DNA from: CAYJHC01 sp964370035
GTDB taxonomy: Bacteria > Bacillota > Clostridia > Peptostreptococcales > Anaerovoracaceae
Assembly: GCA_964370035.1 (NCBI GenBank)
Contig: CAYJGT010000013.1
Span: forward strand, 1 to 32,135
Length of the DNA: 32,135 bases
Direction: 5' to 3'
Part shown: positions 15,615 through 23,249 of the stretch, piece after piece
How the letters are laid out: every line of letters starts with the position of its first letter
Position numbering within the stretch: position 1 is the stretch's first letter
Notes under the pieces: generated by a model
What the model was told of the DNA's origin: nothing
Database searches by the model: none
What the model saw: only the letters and a program-made list of their open reading frames with translations
Made by a program: the position numbers and the translations under genes

Positions 15615-17627
15615 ATGGCATCCAATATCGGATTATTGACGATCATTGTTCCTTTGGTTGCAGTAGTAGCACTAATTGTTGCTTACTGTTTATCAGCGTG
15701 GATCGGCAAAGTGGAAGAAGGAACAGACAGAATGAAAGAAATCGCAGGTTACATCAAGGAAGGCTCAATGGCTTTCTTGAGCAGAGAGTACAAGACTATG
15801 ATAATAGTAATCGTAGGTCTATTTGTACTTATCTGGCTTGCAATAGGAATTGTAACTGCAGTACTTTATGTGGTAGGAGCACTACTTTCAGTACTAGCTG
15901 GATTCTTTGGAATGAAAGTTGCAACTAAAGGAAATGTAAGAACCGCAAATGCTGCTCAAACTGGTGGTATGGCAAAAGCTTTAAAAGTAGCATTCAGAAG
16001 TGGAGCTGTAATGGGACTTTGCGTTGCTGGCCTTGGCCTATTGGGCCTAGGGGTTGTATTTATGATTATGGGCTTAGATAGTGTTGAAGTAATTACAGGT
16101 TTTGGATTAGGAGCTTCATCAATGGCTCTATTCGGAAGAGTTGGTGGCGGAATTTACACAAAAGCAGCAGACGTGGGAGCTGACCTTGTAGGTAAAGTTG
16201 AAGCTGGAATCCCAGAAGATGACCCAAGAAACCCTGCAGTAATCGCAGATAATGTAGGAGATAATGTAGGGGACGTTGCAGGTATGGGTTCAGACCTTTT
16301 CGAATCTTATGTTGGTTCAATCATCGCAGCAATTTCATTAGCAGTTGTTGTAGGTGCTAATGCATTTGATCAAACGATGCATGCATTGTTCCCGATGGTA
16401 TTATCAGCAGTAGGCCTTGTTGCTTCTATTATTGGTATAATGTTTGTTAGAGGAAAAGAAGGTGGAAACCCAGCTAAGTCACTGGACGCTGGAACATACC
16501 TTAGTGCTGCAATTATTGTAATCGCTGCATTTGCTTTAAGCTACACTATGCTAGGAACTACTCAATATGCATGGTCAATTGTTGGTGGATTAGTAGTTGG
16601 ACTAGCAATTGGAAAAGTTACAGAAATTTATACTTCTGGAGAATATAAATCAGTAAAGAAAATTGCAGAACAGTGTCAAACTGGCCCAGCAACTACAATA
16701 ATTTCAGGATTAGGTGTAGGAATGCTTTCTACAGTATGGCCAATTTTATTTATTGCTGTAGGAATCTTTATTTCATATGAAACAGCAGGCCTTTATGGTA
16801 TCGCACTTGCGGCAGTAGGAATGCTTTCTACAACTGGTATGACTGTAGCAGTAGATGCTTATGGTCCTGTATCAGATAACGCTGGAGGTATTGCGGAAAT
16901 GGCAGAATTACCTCCTGAAGTTAGAGAGATTACAGATAAGTTAGATGCAGTTGGAAATACAACAGCTGCAATAGGAAAAGGATTTGCAATTGGTTCTGCA
17001 GCACTTACTGCTTTAGCACTATTTGCAACTTATGCAACTTTAACAGAGTTAACAGCAATAAGCTTGTTAGACCCAATTGTAGTAATTGGATTGTTTGTTG
17101 GAGCAATGTTACCATTCTTATTCTCGGCTTTAACAATGAACTCAGTTGGTAAGGCAGCTTATCAAATGATTGAAGAAGTTAGAAGACAATTTAAAGAAAA
17201 CCCTGGTATTATGAAGGGTACAGATAAGCCAGATTATGCAAGATGTGTAGATATTTCTACAAAGGCAGCGTTAAAAGAAATGGTAGCTCCTGGAATACTT
17301 GCTATAGCATCACCATTAATTATTGGAATCGTTCTTGGTCCTGCAGCCTTAGGTGGTATGTTGGCTGGATCTTTATCAGCTGGAGTATTGTTAGCAATTA
17401 TGATGGCTAATGCAGGTGGAGCTTGGGATAACGCTAAAAAGTATGTTGAAGAAGGATATTATGGTGGAAAAGGTTCTGAAGCTCATAAGGCAGCAGTAGT
17501 AGGAGACACTGTAGGGGATCCATTCAAAGATACTTCTGGTCCTTCAATTAATATCTTAATCAAGCTTATGACAATAGTTGCAGTAGTGTTCGCACCACTA
17601 TTTGTATCAATTGGTGGATTACTATAA
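15615..17627 (+). CDS. hppA: K+-dependent, probably Na+-translocating membrane pyrophosphatase
   Basis: Integral-membrane enzyme that couples hydrolysis of pyrophosphate to ion export. The ATG at 15615 has TAGGAGGA 6 nt upstream; product 670 aa with about 16 membrane spans. The pyrophosphate/Mg2+ site is complete: DVGADLVGKVE, DNVGDNVGD, AYGPVSDNAGG and GDTVGDPFKDTSGPS. The motif GNTTAA marks the K+-dependent class (the K+-independent class has Lys instead of the first Ala). The gating Glu lies in DLFESY, the position of Na+-pumping enzymes rather than the shifted one of plant-type H+ pumps (DLFGSYAE). Na+ pumping is therefore the better guess, though dual Na+/H+ transport is possible. A strong terminator follows. 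Confidence 0.93.
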   Translation: MASNIGLLTIIVPLVAVVALIVAYCLSAWIGKVEEGTDRMKEIAGYIKEGSMAFLSREYKTMIIVIVGLFVLIWLAIGIVTAVLYVVGALLSVLAGFFGMKVATKGNVRTANAAQTGGMAKALKVAFRSGAVMGLCVAGLGLLGLGVVFMIMGLDSVEVITGFGLGASSMALFGRVGGGIYTKAADVGADLVGKVEAGIPEDDPRNPAVIADNVGDNVGDVAGMGSDLFESYVGSIIAAISLAVVVGANAFDQTMHALFPMVLSAVGLVASIIGIMFVRGKEGGNPAKSLDAGTYLSAAIIVIAAFALSYTMLGTTQYAWSIVGGLVVGLAIGKVTEIYTSGEYKSVKKIAEQCQTGPATTIISGLGVGMLSTVWPILFIAVGIFISYETAGLYGIALAAVGMLSTTGMTVAVDAYGPVSDNAGGIAEMAELPPEVREITDKLDAVGNTTAAIGKGFAIGSAALTALALFATYATLTELTAISLLDPIVVIGLFVGAMLPFLFSALTMNSVGKAAYQMIEEVRRQFKENPGIMKGTDKPDYARCVDISTKAALKEMVAPGILAIASPLIIGIVLGPAALGGMLAGSLSAGVLLAIMMANAGGAWDNAKKYVEEGYYGGKGSEAHKAAVVGDTVGDPFKDTSGPSINILIKLMTIVAVVFAPLFVSIGGLL

Positions 17628-17662
17628 TTCTTAAATATAAATCGGCATAAAAGATATAAACT

Positions 17663-17694
17663 AAGCCCTTATCGGAAGATAAGGGCTTTTCTTA
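17663..17694 (+). terminator. Strong intrinsic terminator after hppA
   Basis: An 11-bp perfect stem AAGCCCTTATC / GATAAGGGCTT with a GGAA tetraloop, then TTCTT. It faces the end of the minus-strand AraC gene, which finishes about 110 bp further on. A second small GTGCC...GGCAC hairpin follows at about 17699-17716. Confidence 0.85.
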
Positions 17695-17803
17695 TGGTGT
17701 GCCTAGCATGGGCACTCTTAAAGGTTAAAGGCCCTAATCAGCCTCGATATAGATAGTTAGTCAGATAATTTGATTATTCGCATTTAGTATTGCGGTTATA
17801 TTG

Positions 17804-19432
17804 TTATGGAGAAGGGAAAAGGAAAATACAGTTTAGAGTTCTAGGTGATAAAGAAAAGCTTAAAGTGGAAGAGCCTTTTTCTTTGCTAGAAATAGTCAAG
17901 GTAGGTGTTAAGCTATTATTTATTAATGATAGAGGTATTTGCTTATCACTTAAATCTTTATTATTAAAATCTTTTTCGTCTAAAGAATAATGAAAGCAAA
18001 TGTATCTAATATTAGAATCTAAAGTTAAGGTTGTTTGATGATAAGAGTTATCCCTTAAGTTGGGAATGATAAGAGTAATGTGGTTATCTCCCTGCCCCAT
18101 AATCATTCTTTCGTCAAAAATTACCTTTGGAGGAAGGCTGAGCAGCCACATAAAGTAATAATAAAAAATTGTCTTTGAACCATTTATTTTGTATAGACCA
18201 TAACTATTCTTTCCCTCGAATAAAGTAAGGCTATTATTGCTATAGCAAAATGGCAAGACATCATCTAATGAAAAGTTTCTTTTGTTTAAAGTTTGGGCTG
18301 AGAAATTTTCTTCTATACTAATGTCAGGAATATTTAATAGGGGGGTATGGTATATAGAAAAGCTATTATTAAGTTGATTTATATCTGACATTAGGTTGGT
18401 AAATTCTCTACAAGCTAGTTGAATTGTTAATAGTTTTAAAGTTAGCTGAGAAAGGGATTGATTGAATTTTATATCACCAACAATCAAGTCAGTGAAGTTT
18501 CTTTCTACATTTTCTCTATTTGAGGATATTAAAAACTTATATATTAGTGAAGTTGAGTCAATATATGGGACTAGGGTTATATCTTCGGGGTGATTAGTAA
18601 TGAGCCAACTTTTATATGTGGATTTAAAAGTTTCGGGTTCAATGCCGCACCATTTTAAAAATGCGCTTTTGTAAAATTTGTTATGGGAAAATCCAGAAAT
18701 CATAGATATTTTATCTAATGTAAAATCAGTGGTTAGAAGTAATAAAACAGATTTTTCGACTCTGGCCATATTTACAAATTCTCTGAAATTAAGTCCTGTG
18801 CTTTGAGAAAATAAGTGCGAAAGATGGTCTCTGCTAAGGTGTAATTCATTGGACAAGTTGGAAAGTGAAAGCTTCTCATCATAGTCATGGTAAATAGTGG
18901 ATATTATTTTGCTAACTATTTCTGTTTGATACTGCGGAACTGCGCTTCTGTGTAAAATGCAAAATTCCGGGTCTATACAAATAGACCTATGTTTAAGCCA
19001 TAAATAATCAAGTATTTTCTTAAGTTCGTTGGGGAAGTTATCAGGAGATTCAAAATATGAAATAGCTGCAGCAGAAACTAAAAGACGCAGAGAATGTTGG
19101 TTTTCAGAATTATGCAAGGTATTTTCTTTGTAAGAAATTGAAAATACCGTAAAAATAATATCAGGGTAAAGTGATGTTGCAAACTTAGGATTTATTCTTA
19201 AAAAAAGAACCTTATTATCCTCCCGGCTATTAATCCCGATAATGTCTCCGTAATGAATATATCTCATTTCCCCTTTTTTCAATCTTTGATTTTTTACAGA
19301 AAAGAAAAGTTCAATTTCTCCCTCTAACACAAAAATAATTTGTAAATAATTAGATGTGTGTAGAGGAATATTTTTAACATTAATAATATCGACAATCCCG
19401 ACCTTATTATCAAAATCCACCTTTTTCTCCAT
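17804..19432 (-). CDS. AraC-family regulator with GH39-like C-terminal remnant
   Basis: 542-aa transcription regulator. Residues 1-95 form a cupin-like sensor (EGEIELFFSVKNQRLKKGEMRYIHYGD). The AraC DNA-binding domain is at about 172-275, with both HTHs (LSLSNLSNELHLSRDHLSHLFSQ and FTLDKISMISGFSHNKFYKSAF). The remaining 265 residues are unusual. Positions 397-460 (SLTLFEGKNSYGLYKINGS, then YYYFMWLLSLPPKVI and HITLIIPN) look like the end of the GH39 glycosidase domain that some Firmicute AraC regulators carry, but the catalytic barrel is far too short. It could serve as a sugar sensor. GGAGG precedes the ATG. The gene is divergent from a GPH symporter gene and probably controls it. Confidence 0.82.
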   Translation of the reverse strand: MEKKVDFDNKVGIVDIINVKNIPLHTSNYLQIIFVLEGEIELFFSVKNQRLKKGEMRYIHYGDIIGINSREDNKVLFLRINPKFATSLYPDIIFTVFSISYKENTLHNSENQHSLRLLVSAAAISYFESPDNFPNELKKILDYLWLKHRSICIDPEFCILHRSAVPQYQTEIVSKIISTIYHDYDEKLSLSNLSNELHLSRDHLSHLFSQSTGLNFREFVNMARVEKSVLLLLTTDFTLDKISMISGFSHNKFYKSAFLKWCGIEPETFKSTYKSWLITNHPEDITLVPYIDSTSLIYKFLISSNRENVERNFTDLIVGDIKFNQSLSQLTLKLLTIQLACREFTNLMSDINQLNNSFSIYHTPLLNIPDISIEENFSAQTLNKRNFSLDDVLPFCYSNNSLTLFEGKNSYGLYKINGSKTIFYYYFMWLLSLPPKVIFDERMIMGQGDNHITLIIPNLRDNSYHQTTLTLDSNIRYICFHYSLDEKDFNNKDLSDKQIPLSLINNSLTPTLTISSKEKGSSTLSFSLSPRTLNCIFLFPSP

Positions 19433-19451
19433 CTAAACCTCCATCACAATT

Positions 19452-19480
19452 AAAATAACAACTGAATCATCATAAGTCAA
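19452..19480 (-). promoter_or_regulatory. Sigma-A promoter for the AraC-family gene
   Basis: On the minus strand, TTGACT (19475-19480), a 17-bp spacer and TATTTT (19452-19457). It lies 20 bp upstream of the start codon of the regulator, with GGAGG between. Confidence 0.55.
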
Positions 19481-19527
19481 GTATAGCACATTATTTAATG
19501 AATAGTTTGCCTATGTTTTAACAAATG

Positions 19528-19546
19528 TTTAGTTTTGACAACTAAA
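19528..19546. promoter_or_regulatory. 7-bp inverted repeat in the divergent control region
   Basis: TTTAGTT / AACTAAA separated by 5 bp, in the 228-bp region between the divergent AraC gene and the GPH symporter gene. A TTGACA (19535-19540) lies inside it, and TATATA-like sequence follows at an awkward 19-bp spacing. It is a candidate operator or promoter for the symporter gene. Confidence 0.35.
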
Positions 19547-19660
19547 AACACAAGTGAAATATATACTTTTAGTCTCTCAACAATTATTATAAAAATGATT
19601 TATACGGCATATAAAAAATATTTGTCTAACTATTTATAAGGATTAAAAGAGGAGAGTATT

Positions 19661-21091
19661 ATGGAAAAAATTCAAAACACTGGAAACCAAAGACTACCCT
19701 TAAAAGTAAAACTAGGGTATGGAGCAGGGGGCGCTTCAGATGCTATTGCTTTTGAATTCGTTGCAGCATTTTTGCTATTTTTCTTAACGGATATGGCAGG
19801 AGTTGATCCTGTATTTGGAGGTATGATTACTTCAATTGCAGTATTGTGGGATGCTATTACGGACCCGATTATTGGAAATTTATCAGATAGGACAAAAACT
19901 AAACTAGGAAGAAGAAGGCCATGGTTATTGGCTACTACTGTTCCGTTAGTAGCTTCTACAATATTTTTATTTTCGACAGTGGACATGGTAGGGGATGCAA
20001 AAAATGCATATTATCTTGTATGTGCTCTAGTGTTCTGGGTATCATATACGGCCTTTGCTATACCATATTATGCATTAGGGCCTACGCTTACAGCAAACTA
20101 TGATGATAGAACTGTTATGAGAGTTATTGCACAGTCTTGGCAGTATGTTGGAGTTTTCATATCTACTGCACTACCTGCGTATATTGTAGCATGGCTACTT
20201 GAGAGAGGATCGACTGATGCTGAAGCATGGTCTACAGCAGCAGCAATAATTGCAGTATCTGGGGGAGTTCTAATATTGGTTGTATTTCTTTCGACAAAGG
20301 GAAGAGATATAATTCCAGAAACTGAAACAAAAGAAAACTCAAGAAAAACAAATTTCTTTAAAGATTGCTTGGAAATATTGAAAATGAGGTCTTTTTTGAT
20401 AATTACAGCATCTGCTGTTGTTTATAGAGTAGGATACGCTTTTTTCCTTGTGAGTATAATTTACTATTGCTTATATAATGCCGGGCTTGATGAAGGAGCG
20501 GTAGGATTGTTCTACACTGTACTATCTGCAGCGGGCTTAGCTTTTGTTTTATTATTAGGAGTTCTTGCTAAAAAGATAGATAAAAAAGCTATGATAGTAA
20601 TATTTATAGGAATATCTGGACTAATAATGATTGGGTTTTCTTTTATAAATATTTCTACGTTAACTATGTTAATGATTTATGCAGTTTTTTATACACCAGG
20701 GGCAGCTACATTTTGGACTCTGAATATAGGGGTTGTTTACGATTTAGCAGAAATAGATGAGTTTAAAAACAATAAACGTAGAGAGGGAACGACTTTTGCA
20801 TTCTTTTTATTCACTAGTAAGCTGGGATATGCAGCAGCAGCAATGCTATCAGGGACACTATTAAGTGCAGGAGGTTATGATCCAAATGCAGAAGTTCAGA
20901 CAGAGGCAGCATTGAATCAAATTAATAATATGTTTACATTATATCCAGGAATAATGTTTGTGCTATCAGCACTAATAATGTTGGCTTTCCCAATAAATAA
21001 GAAGAGACATGAGTTGCTAACAGCACAACTTGAATTAAAGAGGGCTGGTAAAGAGTATAACACAGAAGGCTTTGAAAAATTATTGAAATAA
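19661..21091 (+). CDS. GPH-family (MelB-like) cation symporter
   Basis: 476-aa, 12-span transporter of the glycoside-pentoside-hexuronide:cation symporter family, which imports sugars or glycosides with Na+ or H+. The N-terminal block is diagnostic: KLGYGAGGASDAIAF, a membrane helix with FFLTDMAG, then WDAITDPIIGNLSDRTKTKLGRRRPW with the conserved acidic residues of helix II and the basic loop. The second half starts near KIDKKAMIVIF. GAGGAGAG precedes the ATG. It is divergent from an AraC regulator and followed after 94 bp by an amidohydrolase gene, so the imported compound may be the hydrolase substrate. The substrate is not deducible. Confidence 0.88.
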   Translation: MEKIQNTGNQRLPLKVKLGYGAGGASDAIAFEFVAAFLLFFLTDMAGVDPVFGGMITSIAVLWDAITDPIIGNLSDRTKTKLGRRRPWLLATTVPLVASTIFLFSTVDMVGDAKNAYYLVCALVFWVSYTAFAIPYYALGPTLTANYDDRTVMRVIAQSWQYVGVFISTALPAYIVAWLLERGSTDAEAWSTAAAIIAVSGGVLILVVFLSTKGRDIIPETETKENSRKTNFFKDCLEILKMRSFLIITASAVVYRVGYAFFLVSIIYYCLYNAGLDEGAVGLFYTVLSAAGLAFVLLLGVLAKKIDKKAMIVIFIGISGLIMIGFSFINISTLTMLMIYAVFYTPGAATFWTLNIGVVYDLAEIDEFKNNKRREGTTFAFFLFTSKLGYAAAAMLSGTLLSAGGYDPNAEVQTEAALNQINNMFTLYPGIMFVLSALIMLAFPINKKRHELLTAQLELKRAGKEYNTEGFEKLLK

Positions 21092-21185
21092 TAATTAATG
21101 TATAAGAGAAAATTCTGAAAAGCACTTTATGTATTTATAGAAGCTAGAATAAATGAGTGGGTTATAATATATAAAAAGGAGAAAC

Positions 21186-22832
21186 ATGGAGGACGATATG
21201 GATACAGTAAAACTGTATTATGGTGGAACCATATATACCGTAAATGATATGATGCCATATGCAGAGGCAATGGCAGTAAAAGGAAAAAGAATAATTGCAA
21301 TTGGCAATTTAAAAACTGTTGAAAAGGATGTTGCGGGTGAAGTTGTAGAAAGAATCAATTTAGAAGGAAAATTTCTGATGCCCAGTTTTGTAGAATCCCA
21401 CGCTCATCCAGCAATGGCTGGGCCAGAAATGTTATTCCAAGTAAACTTAGATAATTGCCAGTCGGGAGAAGAATGTGTTAAGGCTATAGAAAAGTTTTAT
21501 GACGAAAACCATGATATTGAAATGATCAGAGGCGTAGGGTGGGTTAACCCATATTTTGATGATAAAGGACCAAGGAAGGAATTGTTAGACGAGGTATCTG
21601 TGGATAAGCCTATTATTATGGTGTCAGGAGATCATCACTCTGTCTGGTGCAATTCGAAAGCTCTAGAAGATGCTGGTATTACAGCAGCGTCAGGAGATGT
21701 GATAGGGGGCGTAGTAGAAAGAGATGATGTTACTAACGAGCCATTAGGAACTTTAAGAGAGGAGGCACAATTTCCTGTTTTAAGCAGAATACCTCCATAT
21801 ACAGAAGAAGAGTATGAGGCTTCTTGGTTGAATTATCAACAGGTGATGGCGCAATATGGAATTACGATGGTACATGATGCATGGACAGAGTTAAACTCAA
21901 ATGCGCATAGGTCAGTCTCTAAACTTGCCAGTGAAGATAGGTTATTATTTAAAGTTGCATCTTCAATTTATACTAAAACTAATGATGTTGACTATATCGA
22001 TATGATAATCAAAGAAGGGAAAGAGTTAAATAATAAAAACTTCAATGTGCGTCATGCGAAATTCTTTATTGATGGTGTAGTAGAGGGAAATACTGCCTGG
22101 TTAAAGGAGCCTTATGCTGACAATCCTGAGTTTTGTGGAGAAAAGCTTTGGTCGGATGAAAACTTAGAGGCAGCACTTCTTAAATTAGATGAAAATGGGT
22201 GGAGTGCGCAATTACATGTTATTGGGGATGCTGCAACAGAACAAGTAGTTAGGGTTATGGAAAAAATTGAAGCTAAAAATGGATATAGGGATAGGAGAAC
22301 ATTGCTTGCTCATGTACAGCTTGTTGACGATAAAGACATTCCAAGAATGGCAGATTTAAATTTTGTGGTTTCCGCAAATCCATTCTGGTTCTTGAAACAA
22401 GAAGGGTATTTTTACAACCTAGAGTTACCTCGTTTAGGAAAGGAAAGGGCAAATCAGCAATACAGGGTTAAGAGTTTTATGGATGCTGGCATAGTAGTTG
22501 CATCTGCTAGCGATTTTAGTGTAACTCCAATTCCAGCGCCTTTAATAGGCATAGCAAAAGGTGTTTTGCGGAGGGAGCCAAAAGCAGAAGCGGTCCCTGA
22601 AAATATTCTAACACTTGAGGAGGCTGTTTCTGTGGAAGACATGATCAAGTCATTTACTATAAATGGTGCATATTCTGTATTTATGGAAGAAGAGACAGGG
22701 AGCCTTGAAGAAGGTAAGCTAGCGGATTTTATTATTTTAGAAGAGAATATTTTGGAAATTTCTCCAGAAAGAATAGAAGATGTAAAAATTCTAAACACCT
22801 TTTCAGAAGGAAAAGAAATATATAGGGGATAA
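21186..22832 (+). CDS. YtcJ-type metal-dependent amidohydrolase
   Basis: 548-aa member of the amidohydrolase superfamily (Amidohydro_3, YtcJ-like). The metal-binding HxH is His72-Ala-His74 in FVESHAHPAMAG. Further ligands are the His in QLHVIGDAAT and LLAHVQLV and the Asp in ASDFSVTPIP. The C-terminal block GSLEEGKLADFIILEEN is the usual end of the family. Members hydrolyse amide, imine or formamide bonds of varied substrates, so no specific reaction is assigned. AAAAGGAGAAAC precedes the ATG at 21186; the ATG at 21198 is less well placed. It follows the GPH symporter and ends in a strong terminator, so it closes the catabolic module. Confidence 0.85.
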   Translation: MEDDMDTVKLYYGGTIYTVNDMMPYAEAMAVKGKRIIAIGNLKTVEKDVAGEVVERINLEGKFLMPSFVESHAHPAMAGPEMLFQVNLDNCQSGEECVKAIEKFYDENHDIEMIRGVGWVNPYFDDKGPRKELLDEVSVDKPIIMVSGDHHSVWCNSKALEDAGITAASGDVIGGVVERDDVTNEPLGTLREEAQFPVLSRIPPYTEEEYEASWLNYQQVMAQYGITMVHDAWTELNSNAHRSVSKLASEDRLLFKVASSIYTKTNDVDYIDMIIKEGKELNNKNFNVRHAKFFIDGVVEGNTAWLKEPYADNPEFCGEKLWSDENLEAALLKLDENGWSAQLHVIGDAATEQVVRVMEKIEAKNGYRDRRTLLAHVQLVDDKDIPRMADLNFVVSANPFWFLKQEGYFYNLELPRLGKERANQQYRVKSFMDAGIVVASASDFSVTPIPAPLIGIAKGVLRREPKAEAVPENILTLEEAVSVEDMIKSFTINGAYSVFMEEETGSLEEGKLADFIILEENILEISPERIEDVKILNTFSEGKEIYRG

Positions 22833-22841
22833 ATTCAAATT

Positions 22842-22874
22842 AAAAAGCACATCCGGTAGCGGATGTGCTTTTTT
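22842..22874 (+). terminator. Strong intrinsic terminator after the amidohydrolase
   Basis: A 9-bp GC-containing stem GCACATCCG / CGGATGTGC, extended by A-T pairs, with a GTAG loop and six T. It starts ten bases after the stop codon. Confidence 0.9.
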
Positions 22875-22946
22875 GATGGAAAGGTTTTTAAAGATGTAGA
22901 AGAAAAATAGGGACGAAAATATATATCAATTTTTTTTAATATGTTG

Positions 22947-22975
22947 TTGACAATTGTGAGCGTGAAGAGTATAAT
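22947..22975 (+). promoter_or_regulatory. Consensus sigma-A promoter of the permease-thioredoxin operon
   Basis: TTGACA (22947-22952), exactly 17 bp, TATAAT (22970-22975): both boxes are perfect, the strongest promoter in the window. Transcription should start near 22982, giving a 5' leader of about 255 nt before the permease. Its -10 box overlaps the dyad listed next, so a strong promoter under repression is expected. Confidence 0.85.
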
Positions 22976-23007
22976 TTACATATCAACATAATTTGATGTG
23001 TAAATTA
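22972..23007. promoter_or_regulatory. Operator 1: 15-bp dyad over the -10 box and start site
   Basis: TAATTTACATATCAA and TTGATGTGTAAATTA are inverted copies with one mismatch, separated by 6 bp (CATAAT). The core ATATCAA-N6-TTGATGT (22980-22999) resembles the ATCAA-N6-TTGAT operators I associate with ArsR/SmtB-type repressors. Its position would block RNA polymerase. No ArsR gene is in the window. Confidence 0.65.
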
Positions 23008-23074
23008 ACAGTTGTGTTAAATTTATGGAACTGCAAAACGGCGCTGGCCAGTATTCAAGCAAGAGGCGACTAGG

Positions 23075-23094
23075 GCTATTGAAAAATAGCTTTT
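23075..23094 (+). terminator. Terminator-like hairpin inside the operon leader
   Basis: GCTATT-GAAA-AATAGC followed by TTTTCTT, about 95 nt after the predicted transcript start and 142 nt before the permease. It could be an attenuator. The stem is only 6 bp, so it may instead be a weak pause site. I recognise no known riboswitch class in the leader. Confidence 0.4.
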
Positions 23095-23107
23095 CTTATG
23101 AGATAAG

Positions 23108-23127
23108 ATATCAAAAATAATTGATAT
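23108..23127. promoter_or_regulatory. Operator 2: perfect copy of the dyad core
   Basis: ATATCAA-AAATAA-TTGATAT is a perfect 7-bp dyad with 6-bp spacing, the same half-site and spacing as the core of operator 1, 128 bp downstream. A weak promoter-like pair (TTGAAA at 23079-23084, TAAGAT at 23104-23109) lies just before it. Two matching sites suggest cooperative or looped repression. Confidence 0.6.
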
Positions 23128-23180
23128 GAACCATAAATGAAAAAGGCATTGGACTGAAAAGTAGATCTGGGATCGAGGCA

Positions 23181-23249
23181 ATGAAAATTAATATTTTAGA
23201 TAAGCAAGTGTGCGCTAAATGTAGAAAGGAAATAAAATGGAAATATTAA
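23181..23249 (+). CDS. 22-codon CxxC micro-ORF overlapping the permease start
   Basis: The ATG at 23181 opens a 22-aa frame (MKINILDKQVCAKCRKEIKW and two more residues) that ends 13 bp inside the permease gene. GAGGC stands 4 nt before the ATG. The MKI-IL-x-CxKC pattern resembles the N-terminus of the small thioredoxins of the TM0996 type, one of which is encoded two genes downstream. It may be a leader peptide whose translation couples to the permease, a remnant of a thioredoxin gene, or chance. No direct evidence of expression is visible. Confidence 0.3.
   Translation: MKINILDKQVCAKCRKEIKWKY

Noticed and set aside
23008..23236. Known metal or cofactor riboswitch in the permease leader
   Set aside because: I found no match to the conserved cores of cobalamin, Moco, NiCo or manganese riboswitches; only the hairpin and operators can be supported.
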